Assembly (NCBI GenBank): GCA_002688925.1
Contig: NZEC01000010.1
Location: 1-39,370, forward strand
DNA: 39,370 nt
Direction of reading: 5' to 3'
DNA from: an archaeon
GTDB taxonomy: Archaea; Nanobdellota; Nanobdellia; Woesearchaeales; GW2011-AR4
The first letter of the stretch is position 1. Every line of letters begins with the position of its first letter. Of this stretch, positions 1 to 8,638 are shown piece after piece. The position numbers and the translations under genes are program-made. A model generated the notes under the pieces. That model did no database searches. It was not told the DNA's origin and saw only the letters and a list, made by a program, of their open reading frames with translations.

Positions 1-55
1 TAAATCATATTTATAGTTTTCTATATTGAAAAGAAATAAGGGAAAAACAAATAAA

Positions 56-67
56 TTTTTAAATAAG
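56..67 (+). promoter_or_regulatory. TATA box of the first gene
   Basis: TTTTTAAATAAG is centred about 26 bases before the ATG at 87, the archaeal TATA-to-start spacing. No Shine-Dalgarno is seen before that ATG, so a leaderless transcript is likely. Confidence 0.5.
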
Positions 68-86
68 TTAAGACTAAAGTTCTTTT

Positions 87-686
87 ATGTCGAAATTCAA
101 ACATATATTCCTTGCGATTGCTATTGCTATAGTTTTTGTATTCTTTACTGGGTTTGGAATATCTACTTTTTATAAAACTCCTCAATATGAGGATTTCTGC
201 GGGGAGAGAGAAAAATTTGTAGAAATAAGGACAAAAGAAAGCTGTGATAATGAGGGTGGGAAATGGAACTTAAACGAAGTTGCGAGGCCTTTAGCTAAAA
301 TTGATGATAACCAATTATTATGCACTAAGACTTCAGAACAAGATGATGCTGTTAGCTTAAACTGTCAGAGTCAGGCAGATATTGAAAATCAGGGTTATTG
401 TGATAGGGATTTTTATTGTAGGGAAGAATTTGATGGTGTAAGAGAAAATTATAACAGGAATGTGTTTATAATTGCAACAGGCATTGGAATAATAGCTTTG
501 ATTGTCGGCTTTGCATTAAAGCTTGCAAGCATAAGCTCAGGAATAATGGGCGGAGGAATTCTAACTATAATTTACGGCACAATAAGGTATTGGAGTGATT
601 TGCCTGATTATGGCAGGTTCATTATTTTAGGCATTACTTTAGCTATACTTATATGGCTTGGCTACAAGAAGATAAAGAAGGAATAA
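87..686 (+). CDS. Cys-rich membrane protein of unknown function
   Basis: I do not recognise a family. The 199-residue protein has an N-terminal hydrophobic segment (about residues 7-27), then an exposed region of about 100 residues with six cysteines, including a SCDNEGGKW stretch. Two or three further membrane spans follow (about 128-150, 153-168, 176-192), ending in a lysine-rich tail. The Cys-containing loop is probably extracellular, where the cysteines could form disulfides. It appears monocistronic: a TATA box lies 26 bases upstream and the next gene has its own TATA box. Spaced-Cys ectodomains like this occur in many small membrane proteins of DPANN archaea; function is not inferable here. 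Confidence 0.75.
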   Translation: MSKFKHIFLAIAIAIVFVFFTGFGISTFYKTPQYEDFCGEREKFVEIRTKESCDNEGGKWNLNEVARPLAKIDDNQLLCTKTSEQDDAVSLNCQSQADIENQGYCDRDFYCREEFDGVRENYNRNVFIIATGIGIIALIVGFALKLASISSGIMGGGILTIIYGTIRYWSDLPDYGRFIILGITLAILIWLGYKKIKKE

Positions 687-691
687 AATAG

Positions 692-700
692 TTTTTTAAA
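692..700 (+). promoter_or_regulatory. TATA box of the tRNA methyltransferase gene
   Basis: TTTTTTAAA lies about 28 bases before the ATG at 724 with no Shine-Dalgarno between, indicating a leaderless start. Confidence 0.45.
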
Positions 701-723
701 CCAATTCTAAGTTCTTAATCATT

Positions 724-1767
724 ATGGAATACTTATTTGTTTTGTCAAAAGAAAACATTGATATTGCAATAGAAGAAATTTTGGCATTATTAAATCTAAA
801 TGAGTGCATATTAATTGGAAATCTACTGATTTTAAATATAAAAAATCATGATAAGATAAAAATATTGAAAAAAAGGTTGGCTTATGCAAAATGCATTTAC
901 TCTCTTTTATTTGAATCTTCTCATAAGAATTTTTTGAAAAATATGGAAGATTTTGAATGGAATAAGATTTATAAAGATAATTTTTGTATTAGAGCAAATA
1001 TAATTAATACAATAAAAAATGATAAGATTAAATTAAACTATTCTGAAAAAAATCTGGCTTCTTATGTGTGGAAAAAGGTAAAAAATCCTAAAGTTGATCT
1101 TAAAGATCCTAAAACAAAAATAGAAATTTTCTTCTTGAAAGATAAAGTATTGTGCTGCCTTTTAGATGCAGATATAAAAAAGAGTTTTGAAAGTAGAAAA
1201 TCACATCTGAGGCCGAGGCCTTCTCCAATATCATTGCATCCTAAATTGGCCAGGGCGATGGTAAACTTAACCGGAATAGGAAGGAATGAAACTATCCTTG
1301 ACCCTTTCTGCGGCTCAGGCGGTATCTTATTGGAAGCAGGGCTTATGGGATTAAAGAGCATAGGTTATGATATAAGCAAAAAGATGATATGGAAATCAAT
1401 GGTGAATTTAAAGCATTATAAAATAAAAGATTATAAATTAAAAGTAAAGGATTTTTTCAAGATAAATAAAAAATACAAGTATGTTGTTTCGGATCTGCCT
1501 TATGGGCTAAATACAAATATCATGAAAAATATCAATATTAAGAAAACCAATAAAAATGAAATGAAAAATTATTTAGATAAATTTTACAATAAAGTTGTTA
1601 AAAAACTTGAAAAAATACTAACAAAAAAAGCTGTAATTATTTTTCCCAGCTACATAAGTTACAAAAAGATAATTAAAAAATCAAAATTAAAGATTATTAA
1701 TGAGTTTGAAAGTTACGTTCATAATAATTTAACTAGAAAGATTGTTGTTTTGGAGCCATTAAATTAA
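724..1767 (+). CDS. tRNA (guanine(10)-N2)-methyltransferase, archaeal Trm-G10/Trm11 family
   Basis: Predicted to methylate the exocyclic N2 of guanosine 10 in tRNA with S-adenosylmethionine. The protein is 347 residues, the usual length for archaeal Trm-G10. The N-terminal ~160 residues fit a ferredoxin-like/THUMP RNA-binding region. The C-terminal Rossmann methyltransferase domain shows motif I (LDPFCGSGGILLEA, from about residue 191) and the motif IV catalytic signature SDLPYG (about 255), the (N/D)PPY variant usual for this family. A conserved RPRPSPISLHPKLAR stretch precedes motif I. It converges on the PEP synthase gene with only 17 bases between stops. The exact target position is family inference. 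Confidence 0.85.
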   Translation: MEYLFVLSKENIDIAIEEILALLNLNECILIGNLLILNIKNHDKIKILKKRLAYAKCIYSLLFESSHKNFLKNMEDFEWNKIYKDNFCIRANIINTIKNDKIKLNYSEKNLASYVWKKVKNPKVDLKDPKTKIEIFFLKDKVLCCLLDADIKKSFESRKSHLRPRPSPISLHPKLARAMVNLTGIGRNETILDPFCGSGGILLEAGLMGLKSIGYDISKKMIWKSMVNLKHYKIKDYKLKVKDFFKINKKYKYVVSDLPYGLNTNIMKNINIKKTNKNEMKNYLDKFYNKVVKKLEKILTKKAVIIFPSYISYKKIIKKSKLKIINEFESYVHNNLTRKIVVLEPLN

Positions 1768-1784
1768 ATTTAATTAGAATTTGG

Positions 1785-4199
1785 CTATTGTCTTTTTTTG
1801 AGTTTTTTTTCTGCATCCAAAACACTTAAAGTTGTTTTTATGATTGCGTCTGGTGTTAATGACATGCTATCTATGCTGCGTTCAACTAAAAATTTTGCAA
1901 ATTCTTTTGAAGAAGAGGGTGCATCCCCGCATAATCCTATTTTTCTTTTGTTCTTTTTTGCGGCCTTGATTACTTGTGAAATAAGACTTTTAACAGCCGG
2001 GTTACTCTCATCATATATTGGAGCTACAAGCTCCGAATCCCTATCTAGACCAAGAGTTAATTGAGTAAGGTCATTTGTTCCTATGCTAAAGCCGTCAAAA
2101 ATCTTTGAAAATTCATCTGCTAAAATAACATTTGAAGGAATCTCGCACATGACATATATCTCAAGCTTATTTTTCCCGCGCTTTAGCCCGTACTTGCCCA
2201 TCTCATTTATTACTTTTTTTCCCTCTTCAACAGTCCTGCAGAATGGAACCATAATTTTTACATTAGTTATGCCCATAACATCTCTTACTTTCTTAAAAGC
2301 CTTGCATTCAAGTCCAAAGGCTTCTTTATAATTATCAGAATAATATCTTGATGCGCCTCTCCATCCAATCATCGGGTTCTCTTCTTTTGGCTCAAAAGAT
2401 TTTCCTCCGATCAAGTTAGCATACTCGTTGCTCTTGAAGTCTGAAAGCCTTACAATAACATCATTTGGGTAAAATGCAGCGCCTAGAGTTGCAATCCCCT
2501 CAGCCAGCTTATCAATAAAGTAATCAGCTTTGTTATTCTCATAGCCTTTAATCAACTTTAAAATTTTCCTTCTTGCTGCAGCATCCTTGACCTTATTAAA
2601 ATATAATAAAGCAAGAGGATGAATTGAAATATAAGAATTTATTATGAATTCCAGCCTTGCCAGACCAATCCCTTCATTCGGGATAAAGCTCAAATCGAAA
2701 GCTTGTTCGGGATTGCCAAGGTTCATCATTATCTTTGTTTTTGGCCGTTTAAGTTTCTTTAAATCAGTTTTTTTGTTTTGGAATTTTAGCAAGCCTTCAT
2801 AAATATAGCCAATCGAGCCTTCGGCACAGCTGACAGTCACATACTGTCCATTTTTGATTTTTTTAGTTCCAAAACCTGTTCCAACTATGCATGGAATCCC
2901 TAATTCTCTAGCTATAATTGATGCGTGGCATGTACGGCCTCCCTTATCTGTAACTATAGCAGAAGCGAATTTCATTATAGGCTCCCAGTCCGGATCAGTC
3001 ATCTCTGTTATAAGCACTTCTCCTTTTCTGAATTTATTGATATCAGAAACATCCTGGATTATATGCGCCTTGCCCTGCCCTATTTTATCCCCAACACTCA
3101 TTCCTGATACCAGCTTTTTACCTGTTTCAAGCAGCTTATATTCTTCTAAAACATTAGCATCTTTTTGGCTTTGGACTGTTTCGGGCCTTGCCTGAACAAT
3201 AAATAATTTGTTTGATTTGCCATCCTTTGCCCACTCGATGTCCATTGGCTTGAATTTTTTTGCTTTTTTGGAATAATGCTCCTCAATAATAACTGCCCAT
3301 TTGGCTAATTGCAGGACCTCATTGTCGCTTAATGCATACTTATTGCGCAAGGCTTCAGATACTGGTACATTTCTTATTGTTTGCCCTGCTTTGTCAGAAT
3401 AAATCATCCTGATTTTTTTATCTCCTAGTTTTTTGCTCAATATCGGCTTATAGTTATTTAGTTTCGGCTTGAAAACATAAAACTGGTCAGGATTCACTGA
3501 ACCTTGAACAATATTTTCCCCCAATCCATAAGCACTATTGATTAAAACAGCGTTTCTAAATCCTGTTTCTGTGTCAATGGAAAACATTACGCCGCTTGAA
3601 GCTAAATCACTTCTGACCATCTTCTGAACTCCAATGGATAAAGCAATTTTGAAATGGTCAAAGCCCTTGTCCACCCTATATGAGATTGCCCTGTTGGTAA
3701 ATAAAGAAGCAAAGCATTTCTTGCATGACTCAATTAAATCTTTTTCTCCTTTAATGTTAAGGAAAGTTTCCTGCTGGCCTGCAAAGCTTGCATCCGGAAG
3801 GTCTTCAGCAGTTGCGCTGCTCCTGACAGCAACGTCTGCAGTCATTTTATATTCTTTAGAAAGCCTGTTGTAAGCTTTTACAATTTTTTTTCTTAACTCT
3901 TCAGGAAATTCTGCCTGAAGAATAGTTTCCCTTACTTTTTTTCCTCTTTGTGCAAGGTTTTCCATGTCATGTGTGTCTAAATCAGAAAGAATTTGCTTTA
4001 TCTTATTCTTAATTTTTGCTTTTTTTAATAAATACCTGTAAGCGTATGCAGTTACAGCAAAGCCATTTGGGATATTAACTCCTTTTTTTGTGAGATTCCT
4101 GTACATCTCACCCAAAGAAGCATTTTTTCCCCCAACTAAAGGAACATCACCTATACTTAAATCTTTAAACCAAAGAACAAACTCTTTTTTCTTATTCAT
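1785..4199 (-). CDS. ppsA: Phosphoenolpyruvate synthase (pyruvate, water dikinase)
   Basis: Makes phosphoenolpyruvate from pyruvate and ATP, the entry to gluconeogenesis (or reversible lower glycolysis in archaea). Domain order is standard: N-terminal ATP-grasp pyruvate-binding domain with VGGKNASLGEM and the RSSATAEDLPDASFAGQQET region; central phosphohistidine domain with GGRTCHASIIARELGIP (His near residue 420); C-terminal PEP-binding barrel with GWRGASRYY, GTNDLTQLTLGLDRDS and the catalytic Cys in GLCGDAPSS. I start at ATG 4199 (MNKKKEF, 804 residues) because GGTGG lies 6 bases upstream; the ORF track start at 4220 is a weaker alternative codon. A TATA-like ATTTAAAAG lies at about 4234-4242. 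Enolase and phosphoglycerate mutase elsewhere in the window complete the lower pathway. Confidence 0.96.
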   Translation of the reverse strand: MNKKKEFVLWFKDLSIGDVPLVGGKNASLGEMYRNLTKKGVNIPNGFAVTAYAYRYLLKKAKIKNKIKQILSDLDTHDMENLAQRGKKVRETILQAEFPEELRKKIVKAYNRLSKEYKMTADVAVRSSATAEDLPDASFAGQQETFLNIKGEKDLIESCKKCFASLFTNRAISYRVDKGFDHFKIALSIGVQKMVRSDLASSGVMFSIDTETGFRNAVLINSAYGLGENIVQGSVNPDQFYVFKPKLNNYKPILSKKLGDKKIRMIYSDKAGQTIRNVPVSEALRNKYALSDNEVLQLAKWAVIIEEHYSKKAKKFKPMDIEWAKDGKSNKLFIVQARPETVQSQKDANVLEEYKLLETGKKLVSGMSVGDKIGQGKAHIIQDVSDINKFRKGEVLITEMTDPDWEPIMKFASAIVTDKGGRTCHASIIARELGIPCIVGTGFGTKKIKNGQYVTVSCAEGSIGYIYEGLLKFQNKKTDLKKLKRPKTKIMMNLGNPEQAFDLSFIPNEGIGLARLEFIINSYISIHPLALLYFNKVKDAAARRKILKLIKGYENNKADYFIDKLAEGIATLGAAFYPNDVIVRLSDFKSNEYANLIGGKSFEPKEENPMIGWRGASRYYSDNYKEAFGLECKAFKKVRDVMGITNVKIMVPFCRTVEEGKKVINEMGKYGLKRGKNKLEIYVMCEIPSNVILADEFSKIFDGFSIGTNDLTQLTLGLDRDSELVAPIYDESNPAVKSLISQVIKAAKKNKRKIGLCGDAPSSSKEFAKFLVERSIDSMSLTPDAIIKTTLSVLDAEKKLKKRQ

Positions 4200-4256
4200 T
4201 AAGCCACCTATTAAAAACAATAAAGAAAAAGGTTATTTAAAAGTTTTTGGTTTAGA

Positions 4257-5366
4257 TTACTTAGTAACTTGGGCACTTGTTTTGGATAATGTTCTATAAG
4301 CATCCATTATCAAATCTATTGTTGTTTCCAAATCTAAACATGGGTCAGTTACCGATAATCCATATTCTAATGTAGAGCGGTCAAATCCTCTAAGATTAGA
4401 GGGAATTTTTTGATTTCCAGCCTTTAAATTAGATTCAAGCATTAGCCCAACGATACCCCTATTTCCATCTTTAACTTGTTTAATTGTATCCTGAAATACA
4501 TCTATTTGTTTTTTATAATCTTTTTTGCCCTCTCCATCCATTGTATTGTCATGACTACAATCAACAACTATATTCGGAAGCAGATTTTTACTTTTTAACA
4601 TCTCCTGAGCCCGCTCAACACTTGCCTTATCATAATTTGGACCAGTATCTCCACCTCTAAGTACTAAGTGAGTATCTGTATTGCCTGATGTTTTCGCAAT
4701 GGAAGATGTGCCATATTCATTAATACCTAAAAATGGACGTCCTATTTGGGCAGCAAGAATAGCGTTGACTGCAATACTAACATCGCCATGAGTGTCATTT
4801 TTAATACCTACTGGCATTGATAGACCAGAAGCCATTTTACGATGTTGTGGTGAATATGCTGTTCTTGCTCCTATGGCTGCCCATGAAATCAAATCTGAAT
4901 TGTATTGGGGTGTAAAAGATTCTAAATACTCGGTTGCACATGGTAAACCTAATTCTGATATCCTTAACAATATCTTACGTGATAAATGGTAACCTTTGTT
5001 AACATCATCTGATCCATCCATATTAGAATCAATAATTAACCCTTCCCATCCCAAGCTAGTTCTTGGTTTTTCAAAATATGTCCTTATTATAATTAAAAAT
5101 CTATCAGAAACTTTAGCATCTAACTCTTTAGCCCTCTCAGCATAATAAAAAGTTGCTTCAGTATCATGAATTGAACATGGACCTGTCGTAATAAAGATCC
5201 TATCATTATTATTTTTATTGAGAATATTTTCTATATCTCGCCTTCCCCGTATAACTGTTTCTTTAGCTTGTTCTGATCTTGGAATATCCTGCATAACTTG
5301 ATATGGGCTTATTAACGGTGTATATTTAATAATTCTTGTATCAATCAAACCATTACTCTTTTCCAT
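4257..5366 (-). CDS. aroG: 3-deoxy-7-phosphoheptulonate (DAHP) synthase, class I alpha (AroF/G/H type)
   Basis: Condenses PEP and erythrose-4-phosphate, the first step of the shikimate pathway. The whole 369-residue chain follows the E. coli AroF/G/H pattern: TGPCSIHD, YFEKPRTSLGWEGLI, GLPCATEYLESFTPQY, SWAAIGARTAYSPQHR, KTSGNTDTHLVLRGG and VVDCSHDNT, giving the metal and PEP ligands (Cys, His, Glu, Asp). I start at ATG 5366, preceded by GGAGGT with 5 bases spacing, rather than at the in-frame TTG at 5378. The alpha type is typically bacterial and usually feedback-inhibited by an aromatic amino acid; most archaea use a different DAHP synthase or another route. No other shikimate gene is visible here. 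A structured leader lies upstream. Confidence 0.95.
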   Translation of the reverse strand: MEKSNGLIDTRIIKYTPLISPYQVMQDIPRSEQAKETVIRGRRDIENILNKNNNDRIFITTGPCSIHDTEATFYYAERAKELDAKVSDRFLIIIRTYFEKPRTSLGWEGLIIDSNMDGSDDVNKGYHLSRKILLRISELGLPCATEYLESFTPQYNSDLISWAAIGARTAYSPQHRKMASGLSMPVGIKNDTHGDVSIAVNAILAAQIGRPFLGINEYGTSSIAKTSGNTDTHLVLRGGDTGPNYDKASVERAQEMLKSKNLLPNIVVDCSHDNTMDGEGKKDYKKQIDVFQDTIKQVKDGNRGIVGLMLESNLKAGNQKIPSNLRGFDRSTLEYGLSVTDPCLDLETTIDLIMDAYRTLSKTSAQVTK

Positions 5367-5371
5367 TTTAA

Positions 5372-5376
5372 CCTCC
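5372..5376 (-). promoter_or_regulatory. Shine-Dalgarno that decides the aroG start
   Basis: On the minus strand GGAGG lies 5 bases before ATG 5366. The upstream TTG at 5378 overlaps this site, so the ATG is the better start. Confidence 0.7.
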
Positions 5377-5427
5377 AAATTTGATTTAATTTTATTAACA
5401 ACAACCTAAGAATCAACTCTTTTTTTC

Positions 5428-5530
5428 GTTCCAGGCAAGATGGTTTTTCAGACCAAGCCAAAACGGAACTTGTAAAGAGCACATGGACTAATTAAAAATA
5501 GAAATAAAAACCAAAAAAGTTTTGTGCTCT
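5428..5530 (-). promoter_or_regulatory. Structured leader upstream of the DAHP synthase gene
   Basis: The 208-base gap between pfkB-like and aroG genes holds two inverted-repeat structures. The first is a nested hairpin: GTTCC (5428-5432) pairs with GGAAC (5465-5469), GGC (5434-5436) with GCC (5457-5459), and TGGT (5441-5444) with ACCA (5452-5455) around a 7-base loop. The second is a perfect 8-bp arm pair, AGAGCACA (5476-5483) and TGTGCTCT (5523-5530). Both lie 60-165 bases upstream of the aroG start and could be a regulatory mRNA leader, or an upstream terminator followed by an operator. No known riboswitch consensus is recognised. Confidence 0.4.
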
Positions 5531-5574
5531 CATATGACTATAGAATTCGATGCTTATTAATAAACTTTTTTGTT

Positions 5575-6561
5575 TTAAAGTCCTAATTTTTTCTTTATGA
5601 CTTTTATTGGCCTTTTCTTCATTATCTTTAATGCTTCATTATAACTCAAAAGTTTTTCCTTTGCGCCATGATACTGTATTACTGATTCTGCATTAGTCAT
5701 TCCAAGCTTCACGGCAAACTCAATGTCGTTTTTTCTCATGATTCCGGACAAGAAAGATGATGCAAATGCGTCTCCTGCTCCTGTTGTTTCAACAACTTTA
5801 ATGTTATTTGGCATGCCAATATACATCTTATTTTCATGATAAATATAAACTCCGTTCCTGCCATCTGTTATTGCTGTGGTTTTAGGCCCGAGCTTATGGA
5901 TTTTAACCAATAATTTTTTTATATCTCCTTTTCCAACCATCATGCAGGCTTCCTCTTTATTTAAAACGATTATATCTATATTTTTTAATAGATTTCTTAA
6001 AAATTTTGGCCCTTTTTTTGCCAGATAAGAGCTGATATTCAGCATTACCCCGATATTATTCTTAACAGCATAATTCGAGAGGCTCTCTAAAGTTTTGAAT
6101 GATGTTTCCATCATTGTTGATAAAAAAAACCATTTTGCCTTAAGTTTTTTTAATTTTATTTCATTAAGCTTTAAATCGTTATTAGATCCCCTGTAAACTA
6201 AGATTGTCCTGTCATGCTTTTTGCTGTCCAAAATAACTGAATAGCCTGTTCTTCCTTTTCCGGACCTTACAATTAATGAGGTATCCACTTTTTCATCTTT
6301 AAGTGCCTCGACAATTTTTTTTGAATTCTCCATTATTCCCATCTTGCCCAGAAAGGCAACTTTATGCCCCAACCTCGATAAAGAAACAGCTGTATTTGTG
6401 CCGCCGCCGCCGCAGGTAAATTGCAGCTCATCAATCAGAATTTTTGCCCCAACAGGATAAGCGATGTATTCCCTTCCCTTTCCCACTTCAACCATTTCGC
6501 AATAATCAGTATGCGCAAAGACATCTACAGTAGAAGAACCAACAGTTATTACATCATACAT
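5575..6561 (-). CDS. PfkB/ribokinase-family carbohydrate kinase
   Basis: Phosphorylates a sugar or nucleoside with ATP; the substrate cannot be read from sequence. The 328-residue length is normal. The N-terminal strand (VITVGSSTVDVF) and glycine motif CGGGGTNTAVSLSRLGHKV (about residues 50-68) are typical, and the C-terminal ATP-site motif ETTGAGDAFASSFLSG (about 258-273) carries the catalytic Asp of GAGD. A TATA box (TTTATATATT, 6583-6592) sits about 26 bases before the ATG with no Shine-Dalgarno, suggesting a leaderless start. It lies in a minus-strand run with ThrRS upstream and the DAHP synthase downstream, but wide gaps and own promoter elements make a shared transcript uncertain. Alternatives are adenosine kinase, ribokinase or ADP-dependent-like sugar kinases. 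Confidence 0.88.
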   Translation of the reverse strand: MYDVITVGSSTVDVFAHTDYCEMVEVGKGREYIAYPVGAKILIDELQFTCGGGGTNTAVSLSRLGHKVAFLGKMGIMENSKKIVEALKDEKVDTSLIVRSGKGRTGYSVILDSKKHDRTILVYRGSNNDLKLNEIKLKKLKAKWFFLSTMMETSFKTLESLSNYAVKNNIGVMLNISSYLAKKGPKFLRNLLKNIDIIVLNKEEACMMVGKGDIKKLLVKIHKLGPKTTAITDGRNGVYIYHENKMYIGMPNNIKVVETTGAGDAFASSFLSGIMRKNDIEFAVKLGMTNAESVIQYHGAKEKLLSYNEALKIMKKRPIKVIKKKLGL

Positions 6562-6582
6562 AATTTTTTAATGGATTGTATG

Positions 6583-6592
6583 TTTATATATT
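6583..6592 (-). promoter_or_regulatory. TATA box of the PfkB-family kinase gene
   Basis: On the minus strand AATATATAAA lies about 26 bases upstream of ATG 6561, consistent with a leaderless transcript. Confidence 0.5.
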
Positions 6593-6627
6593 TTTTGATG
6601 AGAAAGGAGGAATAAAGGTTTTTTGTT

Positions 6628-8556
6628 TTATAACTTAAATGATTGCTCTTTCTTCTCAATATTATCAGAAATCCTTTTTAATAAATCGTTAACCTTAACT
6701 CCGAATTTAACATTGCCATCAAGAGTTCTTACTGCGACTGTTTTGTTTTTTTCTTCTTTTTCCCCTACAATTATTATCAGGGGTATTTTCTGCAGCTGGG
6801 CTTCCCGCACTTTGTAGTTGACGGATTCGGATCTTGTATCCAATTCTATCCTTAAATTGTTCTTTTTGAACTCTTCTTTTATTTTTTCTGCATATGAATT
6901 AAAGCGGTCGGCTATTGTGAGGATTTTAACCTGAACAGGGGCAAGCCATATCGGGAATTTTCCTGCATAATGCTCTATCATTATTCCAATAAACCTTTCC
7001 AGGCTTCCATAAATTACCCTGTGCAATATGAATGGCTTGTGCTTTCTTCCATCTTTGCCTTCATAAGTTATGTTAAACCTTTCCGCTAAATTAAAATCAA
7101 GCTGTATTGTTGAGCATTGCCATTTTCTTCCGATTGCATCTTTTATTTTTAGGTCCAAGGATGGGCCATAAAACTTAGCTTCTCCTTCCTCTATTACAAA
7201 TTTATCATTAGTTTTATTAAACGCATTTTTTAGTGCTTTTTCGGCTGTTAACCAGCCTTTATCACCGCCAAGATATTTATCCTTTTTTTCTTCGCTTCTG
7301 ACAGCAAGAGTAAATTCATAATCATTAAAGCCGATTGCAGCAAGCATCTTTTTCATTAATTTGATTATGGAAATAATTTCAGATTCAAGCTGCTCTTCAG
7401 AGCAAAAAACATGCGCATCATCCTGGGTAAAAGCCCTTGCCCTGAATAATCCTGCCAGGACTCCGGAAAGCTCATGCCTGTGCACATATCCTAACTCTGC
7501 AACCCTTAACGGAAGTTCTCTGTATGAATGCGCTTTTGTTTTATATACTAACATGCCTCCGGGACAGTTCATCGGCTTTATTGCAAAATCCCTTCCGTCA
7601 ATTTTTGTAGTATACATGTTTTCCTTAAAAAGATCCCAATGGCCGCTTTGCTCCCATAATGACCTGTTTAAAATATCCGGAGTTTCAATAAGCTGGTAAT
7701 TCATTTTTTTATGCTCTTCATTCCAATATTTCATAAGCTCGTTTTTTAGGATAACACCATTATTGTGCCAGAAAATAAGACCTGGGCCTTCTTCATGTAT
7801 GCTGAATAAATCCAATTGTTTTCCAAGCTTTCTATGGTCGCGTTTTTCTGTTTCTTCCAATAATTTCAAATAGGATTTTAGCTGCTTGTTTTCAGGAAAG
7901 CTTATCCCATAAATTCTTTGCAATTGCTTGTTTTTTGAATCTCCTTTCCAATAAGCTCCTGCTATCTTCATCAACTTGAATGCTTTTAACTTTCCAGTGC
8001 TTGAAACATGGGGACCTTTGCACAAATCAATAAAACTGCCTTGCTTGTATGCAGTTGATTGCTCGTTAAGTTCTCCAATCAACTCAAGTTTATATTGGTT
8101 GTTTTTGAAAGTTTTTTTTGCCTCTTTTTCTGAAAATTCAATCCTTTCTATCTTGAGGTCTTTTTTGACAATCTCATTCATTCTTTTCTCGATTTTTACA
8201 ATATCTTCCGGAGTAAAATGATGTTGCGTGTCAAAATCATAATAGAATCCTTCTTCGACAACAGGGCCTATTGTCAGCTTTGTTTTGGGAAATAAATCAG
8301 TTACAGCATGTGCCATAAGGTGGGCAGTAGAATGCCGGAAAATATCAATGCCCTCTTTGTTTTTGTATGTGATTATCTTTATTTTTGCATCATTGTTTAT
8401 TTTTGCGGAAATATCTACCAGATTATCGTTTACTTTTGCAGCTAAAGCGTCCTGCGCAAGCCTTTTTCCTATGGATAAGGCTATTTTTTCCGCTGTTACT
8501 CCTTTTTCAAAATCCTTAACTGTGCCGTCAGGCAATGTTATTTTTATTTTAGACAT
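6628..8556 (-). CDS. thrS: Threonyl-tRNA synthetase, bacterial-type domain architecture
   Basis: Charges tRNA-Thr. With start ATG 8556 the protein is 642 residues, matching bacterial ThrRS. Domains in order: TGS (residues 1-60, KITLPDGT start), the second additional editing domain with HSTAHLMAH (about 75) and the FIDLCKGPH zinc/editing motif, class II catalytic core with MNCPGG, motif 2 region HRHELSGVLAGLFRARAFTQDD and motif 3 near GSLERFIGIMIEH, then the anticodon-binding domain. The track start at 8634 lies upstream of a TATA box (minus strand TTTTTATATAC, 8579-8589), so translation from it is implausible. Many euryarchaea instead have a ThrRS with a D-aminoacyl-deacylase-like editing domain; that domain is absent here. 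Confidence 0.95.
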   Translation of the reverse strand: MSKIKITLPDGTVKDFEKGVTAEKIALSIGKRLAQDALAAKVNDNLVDISAKINNDAKIKIITYKNKEGIDIFRHSTAHLMAHAVTDLFPKTKLTIGPVVEEGFYYDFDTQHHFTPEDIVKIEKRMNEIVKKDLKIERIEFSEKEAKKTFKNNQYKLELIGELNEQSTAYKQGSFIDLCKGPHVSSTGKLKAFKLMKIAGAYWKGDSKNKQLQRIYGISFPENKQLKSYLKLLEETEKRDHRKLGKQLDLFSIHEEGPGLIFWHNNGVILKNELMKYWNEEHKKMNYQLIETPDILNRSLWEQSGHWDLFKENMYTTKIDGRDFAIKPMNCPGGMLVYKTKAHSYRELPLRVAELGYVHRHELSGVLAGLFRARAFTQDDAHVFCSEEQLESEIISIIKLMKKMLAAIGFNDYEFTLAVRSEEKKDKYLGGDKGWLTAEKALKNAFNKTNDKFVIEEGEAKFYGPSLDLKIKDAIGRKWQCSTIQLDFNLAERFNITYEGKDGRKHKPFILHRVIYGSLERFIGIMIEHYAGKFPIWLAPVQVKILTIADRFNSYAEKIKEEFKKNNLRIELDTRSESVNYKVREAQLQKIPLIIIVGEKEEKNKTVAVRTLDGNVKFGVKVNDLLKRISDNIEKKEQSFKL

Positions 8557-8578
8557 GCAATGAAGAAATATTTGAAGT

Positions 8579-8589
8579 GTATATAAAAA
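8579..8589 (-). promoter_or_regulatory. TATA box of thrS, setting a leaderless start
   Basis: Minus-strand TTTTTATATAC is about 28 bases before ATG 8556. It lies inside the longer ORF of the track and argues for the shorter start. Confidence 0.55.
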
Positions 8590-8638
8590 TATTGTGGTTT
8601 GAAACTTTATTAGCGAGTAATAGGGTACAAACAAAACA

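Noticed and set aside
1798-3873. Plus-strand ORFs inside the PEP synthase gene (for example 2854-3195)
   Set aside because: They lie antisense to a clear, full-length ppsA and show no recognisable domains or start signals.
5428-5469. tRNA or T-box-like RNA in the aroG leader
   Set aside because: There is no cloverleaf, anticodon arm or acceptor stem pattern; the stems are nested in one hairpin. Kept only as an unnamed leader structure.
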